Source of the DNA: Pseudomonadota bacterium
GTDB lineage: Bacteria; Pseudomonadota; Gammaproteobacteria; Pseudomonadales; Oceanobacteraceae
DNA: 64,000 nucleotides
NCBI GenBank assembly: GCA_030145845.1
Contig: JAIXHJ010000002.1
Span: 1 to 64,000, forward strand
Direction of reading: 5' to 3'
The notes beneath the pieces are model-generated. The model made no database searches and was not told the origin of the DNA. It was given only the letters and a program-made list of their open reading frames with translations. Both the position numbers and the translations under genes were made by a program. Positions 57,891 through 64,000 of the stretch are shown here, piece by piece. The first letter of the stretch is position 1, and each line of letters starts with the position of its first letter.

Positions 57891-58625
57891 ATGGAAATGA
57901 ATTTTAACCAGCATATTTCCGGTCAGTTCAACGCTGACCTGGAAGCCATCCGTAACCATATGATGGGAATGGGTGGTCTGGTCGAGCGCCAGGTATCCAA
58001 TGCCATTGAAGCCATTTGCAGCGGCGATTCCCGCATTGCCGATGACGTGATCCGCCGTGAAGACGAAGTGGATAAGATGGAAGTGAACATTGACCACGAA
58101 TGCACTCAGATTCTGGTGCGCCGTCAGCCTGCTGCCTCCGATCTGCGGATGGTGCTGGCAGTATCGCGGGTCGTACGTGACCTAGAGCGTATCGGTGATG
58201 AAGCCAGCAAGATTGCCATCCATACCATGGAAGTGAGCGATAACAGCAGCAACCAGCTGTGTCAGCAGGCGATGCGTTATATGGGTGCTGAAGTGGTGAA
58301 AATGATCTCCGGTGCGCTGGATGCCTTTGCCCGTCACGATGTGGAAGGGGCGGTGGATGTTGTCCGTAACGATAAGCTGGTTGATCAGCAGTATGCCTCC
58401 GCACTGCGTGAACTGATTACCTATATGATGGAAGACCCGCGCTCTATCGGTCAGGCGATCAATATCCTGTGGATTCTGCGCGCCATTGAACGTATTGGCG
58501 ACCATGCGCGGAATATTTCTGAGCAGGTGATTTATCTGGTGAAGGGTACCGACGTTCGTCACAGTTCGCTGACAGAAATCGAAGAGCAGGCTCAGGCGGC
58601 CGCACCGGAAAAAGACAACGGCTGA
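57891..58625 (+). CDS. phoU: PhoU, phosphate signalling protein
   Basis: 244 residues, two three-helix PhoU bundles with metal-binding motifs RREDEVDKME and RIGDEASKIA, then RNDKLVDQQ and RIGDHARNISE. Represses Pho signalling when phosphate is high by linking PstB and PhoR. Starts 10 nt after pstB. Confidence 0.96.
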   Translation: MEMNFNQHISGQFNADLEAIRNHMMGMGGLVERQVSNAIEAICSGDSRIADDVIRREDEVDKMEVNIDHECTQILVRRQPAASDLRMVLAVSRVVRDLERIGDEASKIAIHTMEVSDNSSNQLCQQAMRYMGAEVVKMISGALDAFARHDVEGAVDVVRNDKLVDQQYASALRELITYMMEDPRSIGQAINILWILRAIERIGDHARNISEQVIYLVKGTDVRHSSLTEIEEQAQAAAPEKDNG

Positions 58626-58645
58626 TTGTCCCGGTCTTAAGTATG

Positions 58646-58681
58646 AAAAGCCCGTGTGGTGACTGCCACACGGGCTTTTTT
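58646..58681 (+). terminator. Terminator of the pst-phoU operon
   Basis: GCCCGTGTGG 58650-58659 pairs with CCACACGGGC 58666-58675, A-run before and T6 after. It separates phoU from the porin's own promoter. Confidence 0.92.
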
Positions 58682-58757
58682 ATGTCCGATATTAATAGTG
58701 TGGAAAACAGGCGAAGACCGGCAGTCTGGTCTTTACTGATGGCGGGAAATGAAGTGG

Positions 58758-58842
58758 CTGTCATTAAATATTCATCCGGCTGTCACTTTAATGAAATATT
58801 TAATCTGGTTGTCATATTTCTGTAATGTTACGGAAACATAAT
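58758..58842 (+). promoter_or_regulatory. Pho boxes and promoter of the porin gene
   Basis: Half-sites at 58758-58775 (CTGTCAT-TAAA-TATTCAT), CTGTCAC at 58780 and 58809-58826 (TTGTCAT-ATTT-CTGTAAT). CATAAT at 58837-58842 is the likely -10, about 10 bp after the last box. The last box matches the pstS box almost exactly. Confidence 0.88.
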
Positions 58843-58929
58843 TGTCATGTATCAGCCTGAGCCGGGTATGACACAAGGCATGAACCGGGTTTACAGGCGC
58901 ATTTGCACGACATTATCTGGGAACACATT

Positions 58930-59859
58930 ATGAAAAAAATCGCTTTGTCCCTCGCAGTTGCTGCTTCAGCCACCGCACAGGCAGAAACCATTAATATCGA
59001 AATTGAAAAGCCGGAATTTTATGGCAAGTTCAATCTGGCTCAGGAATTCGTTCAGCAGGAAAATGACGGCAGTTACAGTCAGCTGAACTCCAACGCTTCC
59101 CGTCTGGGTGTAAAAGGCCGGATCGCGCTGGATCACGGCCTGACCGGTATTTATCAGGCAGAATTTGAGATGTTCCCGGACGATGGCGATAAGGACGATG
59201 ACCGTACCTTCAGTCAGCGTAACACCTACATCGGTATCAAAGGCGGTTTCGGTCAGGTGCAGGCCGGTATTTTTGATACCCCGTTCAAGAAAGCACAGAA
59301 CAAAATTGACCTGTTCAACGATATGCAGGGCGATATCAAGAACGTTATCAGCAACAGCGAAAACCGTGAGAAAAACGCCGTTCAGTACAATACACCGGAG
59401 TTCGCCGGACTGGTGCTGACCGTGGATCACATCAACTCAGAAGACACAGAAGAAAACAACGGACTGTCTTCATCCCTGACCTATACCCGCGGCGCTGTCT
59501 ATGTGGCTTATGCCTACGATAACGACGTTGAAGGTGAAGGTATTGATGCACAGCGTGTGGTTGGTCAGTACAAGGCTGGCGCGGTTCAGCTGGGTGCACT
59601 GTGGGAAACAGAAGATGATAACGGCGACAGCAATGATGGCTGGGTTGCTTCTGCTGCCTATAAGGTAAACGGCGATGTCACGGTTAAAGCACAGTACGGC
59701 GCGTCGGACATCAAAGAAGAAGGCGGTGAGACTTACAGTCTGGGTCTGGACTACAAACTGGCCAAGCCAGCCAAGGCCTTTGTATATGCCACCAATGAAG
59801 AGTCGGATGTCAGTGACAGTGCCCAGTACTACGGTGTGGGTCTGGAATACAAATTCTGA
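58930..59859 (+). CDS. Outer-membrane porin under Pho control
   Basis: 309 residues. Signal peptide about 1-19 (ALSLAVAASATAQAET). Beta-barrel pattern with YGKFNLAQEF near the start, SRLGVKGRIALDHGLTGIYQAEFE, RNTYIGIKGGFGQVQAGIFDTPFK and a terminal GVGLEYKF ending in Phe, as required for barrel assembly. Trimeric general-porin type. Strong Pho boxes and location after phoU suggest a phosphate- or anion-entry role (PhoE/OprP-like in function), but selectivity cannot be read from sequence. Confidence 0.88.
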   Translation: MKKIALSLAVAASATAQAETINIEIEKPEFYGKFNLAQEFVQQENDGSYSQLNSNASRLGVKGRIALDHGLTGIYQAEFEMFPDDGDKDDDRTFSQRNTYIGIKGGFGQVQAGIFDTPFKKAQNKIDLFNDMQGDIKNVISNSENREKNAVQYNTPEFAGLVLTVDHINSEDTEENNGLSSSLTYTRGAVYVAYAYDNDVEGEGIDAQRVVGQYKAGAVQLGALWETEDDNGDSNDGWVASAAYKVNGDVTVKAQYGASDIKEEGGETYSLGLDYKLAKPAKAFVYATNEESDVSDSAQYYGVGLEYKF

Positions 59860-59872
59860 TCTGACGACAGAC

Positions 59873-59899
59873 AAAAAAAGCGCCTACGGACGCTTTTTT
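59873..59899. terminator. Terminator between porin and amidase genes
   Basis: A-run, AGCG...CGCT stem with an imperfect inner part, and T7. It lies between two convergent genes. Confidence 0.75.
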
Positions 59900-59912
59900 T
59901 GTCTCTGCGGCT

Positions 59913-61202
59913 TCAGTCTGCCGACAGCACGGCTTCTGCCCAGGCCGCAATCTGCAACAGCTGATCGTCAGCGTGCCGGCGGCCGGCCAGCTGCAGGCCG
60001 AGAGGCAGTCCCTGATCATCGTACATCCCGGGCAGGTTGATCACCGGTAACCCCATGGCCTGCCACGGACGGCTCATGTGCGGTGCGCCGGTTGCTGCCA
60101 GCCCGACCGGGGCGGCGCCCGGTGCGGCCGGTGTGAGAACAACATCGTAAGCGGCGTCTGCCGGCCACAGAGTATGGCAGGCCTGGTCGGCGGCAGTCAG
60201 GGCGGCAATATAGTCGTGATAGGGAATGCGGCGGCCATTTTCCATCAGCTGCGCCAGTGGCGTACTCAGATCCTGCGCATGCAGAGCCTCTGCCGCCAGA
60301 TTACGGCAGACTTCATATCCCATAATGGTGGCGTGATGTGTCACGAGGTCGTGCAGATAGCCGGCGTTGCTGATTTCCGTCACCTCGGCTCCGGCGGCAG
60401 CCAGACGTTGTGCGGCCTGCTGCAGGGCATGGTGCATGGCGGCATCCGTGTCACCGATGACTTCCCCCGGACAGAGCAGAATTCGCGGCGCCCGCTGTGT
60501 CTGTAGTTGTGTCTGTGGCTGCAGCAGCAACAGTGAACGCAGCAGGGCAATATCGGCAGCGGAACGGGCAAACAGCCCCAGGGAATCCAGCGACTGCGCC
60601 AGCGGCTGAGCTCCGCGCAGGGAAAATTCCCCGCGGCTGCCGACGTAGCCCACCGCGCCACAATAAGCGGCCGGCCGGATAACAGAGGCGGCTGTCTGAG
60701 AGCCAAGGGCGACCGGCACCATGCCGTCGGCCACGGCCGCGGCGGAGCCACTGGATGACCCGCCCGGGGTGCGCTGCAGATCCCGCGGGTTGGCGGTTTT
60801 GCCGGGCTGAAAGAAGGCAAATTCCGTCGTGACGGTTTTGCCCAGAATAATACCGCCGGCCTGACGGATGTGGGTGACGCAGCTGGCATCTTCTGCCGGC
60901 TGACGTCCTTTGTGGATCACTGAGCCCATTTCAGTCGGCATATCGGCGGTATCAAAGATATCCTTGATGCCCACCGGCAGCCCTTTCAGCAGACTCTGCT
61001 GGTAAAACGACTGCTGAGCCCGGTAGTGCTGCAGGTAGGCTTCACGTGACAGGCGGTACTGCCAGGCGCCGACCTCGCTTTCACGGCTTTCCAAGCGGTC
61101 AAAACAGGCATTGATGATGTCAGTGGCGCTGCACTCTTGCTGTTCGATGGCCTGCAGCATCTGCTGCAGGCTGAGAAAATTGAGGGGGGAGGACTGCCCC
61201 AT
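59913..61202 (-). CDS. Amidase signature family enzyme
   Basis: 429 residues. Catalytic Ser-Ser-Lys set: Lys80 in GIKDIFDT, cis-Ser in GGSSSGSA (about 149-151) and nucleophile Ser173 in GSQTAASVIRPAAY, where most relatives read GSDTGGSIR, so the loop is atypical. Hydrolyses an amide; the substrate is unknown. It is not GatA by context (no gatB/gatC). It lies between the porin and phoR without clear functional link. Confidence 0.88.
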   Translation of the reverse strand: MGQSSPLNFLSLQQMLQAIEQQECSATDIINACFDRLESRESEVGAWQYRLSREAYLQHYRAQQSFYQQSLLKGLPVGIKDIFDTADMPTEMGSVIHKGRQPAEDASCVTHIRQAGGIILGKTVTTEFAFFQPGKTANPRDLQRTPGGSSSGSAAAVADGMVPVALGSQTAASVIRPAAYCGAVGYVGSRGEFSLRGAQPLAQSLDSLGLFARSAADIALLRSLLLLQPQTQLQTQRAPRILLCPGEVIGDTDAAMHHALQQAAQRLAAAGAEVTEISNAGYLHDLVTHHATIMGYEVCRNLAAEALHAQDLSTPLAQLMENGRRIPYHDYIAALTAADQACHTLWPADAAYDVVLTPAAPGAAPVGLAATGAPHMSRPWQAMGLPVINLPGMYDDQGLPLGLQLAGRRHADDQLLQIAAWAEAVLSAD

Positions 61203-61313
61203 GGGTGGTTACCTCAGGTCAGGGAAAACCAATAAGGTACCGTCATGGATTTTATATTCAATTGAATAATCAAGTAATTGTCGGCATGGTTAACTCAGCC
61301 GGCACGTGTTGCT

Positions 61314-62594
61314 TCAGTCGTTGCTTTCGGTGCGGCAGCGCTGTGCCGGTATCACAAAACTGAAGGTACTGCCTTTACCCAATGTGGATTCAATATCCAG
61401 CAGGGTATCGTGGTGCTCCAGCGCGTGCTTGACGATGGCCAGTCCCAGACCGGAACCACCGACCGTTGATTCACGGGAATCATCCACGCGGTAGAAACGC
61501 TCGGTCAGGCGGCTGATATGTTCCGGGGGAATGCCCGGGCCATAGTCGCGGACACTGACTTTGACGCCGCCCTGGAATGGCTGGATGCGCAGCTCAATCG
61601 GGCCATCCCCGCCGTATTTCACCGCATTGGTGAGCAGGTTGGTGAGTACCGACGTCATTTCATCGGCAAAGCCCTGCACTTCAATCATATCGTCACAGTG
61701 ATACTGCACACGGTCACCGGCGAGGGCGTGAATCTGATCAACGGCGGAATAGCCGGTACGGGTCAGACTGAACCAGTCGCCGGTGTCGTCGGTGTTGGCG
61801 CTTTCCAGTTTGGACAGCTGGATCAGATCGTTGACCAGACTTTTCATCCGCTGTCCCTGGCTGTTCATCTGCACGACCGCTTTATTGAGTGCCGGTGGCA
61901 GTTCCATGTCGGAGAACATTTCCAGATAGCCGTTAATCACCGTCAGCGGCGTGCGCAGTTCGTGCGACACATCGGCAATAAAGTTCTGGCGCATGGTTTC
62001 GACACGTTTACGTTCGGTTATGTCTTTCACCAGCATGACCTTCTGATCGAGTCCGAACTGGGTGATCTGCACCTGCAGGCTGTAGCGCTTGCGGTGGTTG
62101 ACGTCGAACTGCAGCGCGTTGGCGTAATTGCCTTTGTTGAAGTAGCGGGTAAAGCGCGGTGCGCGGATCAGGTTGGTGATGTGCTGACCGTTATCGGCTT
62201 TGCGCAGGTTCAGCAGGCGGGTGGCGGCACCGTTAAAATTGGTGATATGACCATTCTGGTCGATGATCACCACGCCGTCGTGCAGGGATTCGATGCCCTG
62301 ATTGTAACGCTGCAGCTGCTTGGCCTGCTGTGACAGCTTATTCTTGAGGTTCTTTTCGCGCCGGATCAGCTTATCCACACTGTAACCGACCAGCCCGCTG
62401 TCCTGTGGTGGCGGTCCCTGGCGGTAACTCCAGCGGAACAGGCTGGCCATGGAGCGGAAGGTCATGATCAGGGCAGCGCTCAGGCCGGCAATCAGCCCCC
62501 ATTGGGCAAACCCCAGAGACCAGCCGAGCGCCAGTCCGAGCGTAATAACAACCACAATGCGCAGGATTTCTCTCTGCCAGGCGATCTGATGCAA
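61314..62594 (-). CDS. phoR: PhoR, phosphate sensor histidine kinase
   Basis: 426 residues. Two short N-terminal membrane helices (about 10-50), PAS domain (about 98-190), HisKA FIADVSHELRTPLTVINGY with His211 and HATPase with GGSGLGLAIVKHALEHHD. Senses phosphate status through PstB-PhoU. The start codon appears to be TTG at 62594 with GGGAG about 9 nt upstream. It lies 6 nt after phoB. Confidence 0.95.
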   Translation of the reverse strand: MHQIAWQREILRIVVVITLGLALGWSLGFAQWGLIAGLSAALIMTFRSMASLFRWSYRQGPPPQDSGLVGYSVDKLIRREKNLKNKLSQQAKQLQRYNQGIESLHDGVVIIDQNGHITNFNGAATRLLNLRKADNGQHITNLIRAPRFTRYFNKGNYANALQFDVNHRKRYSLQVQITQFGLDQKVMLVKDITERKRVETMRQNFIADVSHELRTPLTVINGYLEMFSDMELPPALNKAVVQMNSQGQRMKSLVNDLIQLSKLESANTDDTGDWFSLTRTGYSAVDQIHALAGDRVQYHCDDMIEVQGFADEMTSVLTNLLTNAVKYGGDGPIELRIQPFQGGVKVSVRDYGPGIPPEHISRLTERFYRVDDSRESTVGGSGLGLAIVKHALEHHDTLLDIESTLGKGSTFSFVIPAQRCRTESND

Positions 62595-62600
62595 CGGCGT

Positions 62601-63302
62601 TTACTCCCTGCTGTCCTGTGGCGAGAAGCGGTAGCCGGCACCACGTACGGTCTGGATCATCTGATCCTGCTGCTCAATGGACAGGGTTTTGCGCAGACGG
62701 CGGATATGGACGTCCACCGTGCGTTCATCAATATACACATTGCCACCCCACACCCGGTCGAGCAGCTGGGAGCGGGAGAAAACCCGGTTCGGGTGCAGCA
62801 TAAAAAACTCCAGCAGGCGGAACTCCAGTGGCCCCAGATTCAGCTCATGGTCACCGATGCGGGCGGTCTGGGCATGGCGGTCGAGGGCGATCAGGCCGGC
62901 CTGTAGCGGGGCATCGTCCAGCAGGGCATTGGTACGGCGCAGCACGGCGCGTACCCGGGCGACGAGCTCACGGGGCGAAAAAGGTTTGACGATGTAGTCG
63001 TCGGCACCGGACTCGAGACCATTGATGCGGTCATCTTCATCGGTGCGGGCAGTGAGCATGATGACGGGAATATCGGCGGTCAGTTCTTCACGCTTCAGCC
63101 GTCGGGTGAGTTCGATACCGGACAGCATGGGCATCATCCAGTCGAGAATAACCAGATCCGGACGATCATTGATGATCATCTGATGTGCCAGCGTACCGTT
63201 TGCGGCCAGCCGTACGCGGAAGCCGGCCATTTCCAGACAGGTTTGGATCATATCGCAGATTGCAGGCTCGTCATCGACAACGAGAATATAGCCACCGCTC
63301 AC
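62601..63302 (-). CDS. phoB: PhoB, phosphate regulon response regulator
   Basis: 233 residues. Receiver with Asp54 in LVILDWMMPMLSG, then winged helix ending NVYIDERTVDVHIRRLRKTL and RGAGYRFS. Binds Pho boxes such as those at 53130 and 58758. Start GTG at 63302 with GGGG upstream. A possible Pho box at 63342-63359 suggests autoregulation. Confidence 0.96.
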   Translation of the reverse strand: MSGGYILVVDDEPAICDMIQTCLEMAGFRVRLAANGTLAHQMIINDRPDLVILDWMMPMLSGIELTRRLKREELTADIPVIMLTARTDEDDRINGLESGADDYIVKPFSPRELVARVRAVLRRTNALLDDAPLQAGLIALDRHAQTARIGDHELNLGPLEFRLLEFFMLHPNRVFSRSQLLDRVWGGNVYIDERTVDVHIRRLRKTLSIEQQDQMIQTVRGAGYRFSPQDSRE

Positions 63303-63341
63303 AAGGGCCCCCGATTCTAAGGCAAATTTCCGGGGGTAATT

Positions 63342-63359
63342 GTGACACTTTTGTGAAGA
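63342..63359 (-). promoter_or_regulatory. Possible Pho box upstream of phoB
   Basis: On the minus strand TCTTCAC-AAAA-GTGTCAC fits the Pho box spacing, with a good second half-site and a weak first. No -10 at the proper distance is obvious. Confidence 0.35.
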
Positions 63360-63480
63360 TGAGGAACCCGCAGATTCTGCTGAGATCGGGTATTTTTTTC
63401 AGAAAGCGATAAATTTCAGAGGCTTAGCCAAAAAGCTATTGACGCTGGCCGGAGTGGCCTTTAATATCCCCGCCCACTTA

Positions 63481-63556
<76 letters not shown>

Positions 63557-63560
63557 GTTT

Positions 63561-63590
63561 AAAAGCCCGTCCATTGGACGGGCTTTTTTT
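63561..63590 (+). terminator. Terminator after tRNA-Thr
   Basis: GCCCGTCC 63565-63572 pairs with GGACGGGC 63576-63583, loop ATT, followed by T7. Confidence 0.92.
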
Positions 63591-63605
63591 ATGTCCGGCG
63601 TCGGC

Positions 63606-64000
63606 TCAGAAGTGAAGGCTGAATTCGAGCTGATAGGTTTTGGCGGCAGGGTTGCTGAGGTTATAGCGTATTTCACCGGCCTGAGGGCTGCCCTGATACA
63701 CTTCCCACGCCGTGAGCGCGAGAAATTTCATCACATCGGCCGAATCCTGACGGTCACCAACACTTTCCGGCTGACCGCATGGCCACCATTTACTTTCATG
63801 CAGCCATTCCTGTGAGAACTCTGCTTCAGCCTCGGCACTGCCGGCGGCATAGCTGGCAGAGAACGGCGCAATCAGCGCGAAGCAGGCGGCACAGGGGCGC
63901 AGCCAGCGCTGCTGGCGCAGCGTGCGGCTGAGGACTTTTTCATCCACGTAGCCCAGCGCCATCAGCGCCTGACCCAGGGGTTGGGGCGCACGCTGCTGCA
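63606..64000 (-). CDS. Partial protein cut by the window edge, function unknown
   Basis: The minus-strand frame is open to the window end, so the 5' part is missing; 131 codons plus stop are visible. The part begins QPLGQALMALGYVDEKVLSRTLRQQRW, similar to the short helical repeat found at the start of GspE-like and other proteins, then a hydrophobic stretch (RPCAACFALIAPFSASYA) and a tail ending QLEFSLHF. An internal ATG at 63962 could be a start but leaves the helical repeat cut. Family not recognised. Confidence 0.55.
   Translation of the reverse strand, partial: QQRAPQPLGQALMALGYVDEKVLSRTLRQQRWLRPCAACFALIAPFSASYAAGSAEAEAEFSQEWLHESKWWPCGQPESVGDRQDSADVMKFLALTAWEVYQGSPQAGEIRYNLSNPAAKTYQLEFSLHF

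Overview
The window reads as chromosomal DNA of a free-living gammaproteobacterium, most likely a marine Oceanospirillales-type lineage; the genus cannot be fixed from sequence alone. Gene orders shared with Escherichia coli and Pseudomonas support this: nudE/yrfG-hslR-hslO-pckA, typA/glnA divergent, ygfA-6S RNA-zapA, ygfB-pepP-ubiH-ubiI, pstSCAB-phoU and phoB-phoR, and a partly rearranged Pseudomonas alg-type block (yheS, TIGR02444, algP-like, rsd/algQ, dsbB). Most genes are GC-rich. One block at about 5.64-8.29 kb is clearly AT-rich.

Layout. 0.3-5.6 kb: proline iminopeptidase, a HutZ/HugZ-like heme-associated protein, the cytochrome bd assembly exporter cydDC, and the copper sensor cueR. 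5.7-8.1 kb: an AT-rich three-gene minus-strand cassette (TIGR04255 protein, HTH protein, SQDCD-motif protein) lying between cueR and its expected target copA. 8.3-12.2 kb: a CueR-type promoter and copA, followed by a small anchored protein and dsbG. The two copA frames join through what looks like a programmed -1 frameshift signal. 12.3-23.4 kb: an EF-hand-like protein, yheS, TIGR02444, an AlgP/H1-like protein, a MITE-like element, an orphan ParA, DUF4124, a WD40 lipoprotein, rsd, dsbB, a FliL-like protein and gshA. 23.6-38.7 kb: tex, pckA, hslO, hslR, yrfG, nudE, a hybrid histidine kinase, lrgAB, tRNA-Leu, an AI-2E-type permease, a CpxRA-like pair and malic enzyme. 38.7-47.9 kb: a periplasmic binding protein, typA, glnA with sigma-54/NtrC control and a triplicated terminator unit, an alpha/beta hydrolase, SnoaL, CDGSH and EVE proteins, ygfA, 6S RNA, zapA and a ZapB-like protein. 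48-52.8 kb: ygfB, pepP, ubiH, ubiI and a YciA-like thioesterase. 53.1-63.3 kb: the phosphate regulon (pstSCAB-phoU, a Pho-box-driven porin, phoBR) with an amidase. The window ends with tRNA-Thr and a gene cut by the window edge.

How the genes work together. Three blocks stand out. The first joins heme, cytochrome bd, copper and thiol redox (hutZ-like, cydDC, cueR, copA, dsbG). The second is a nitrogen-controlled glnA locus insulated by four successive terminators. The third is a compact Pho regulon in which both the uptake operon and the porin carry visible Pho boxes. The most notable observations are the copA frameshift signal, which by prediction gives a short two-domain copper-binding protein and a full-length ATPase from one gene, and the AT-rich cassette that separates cueR from copA.
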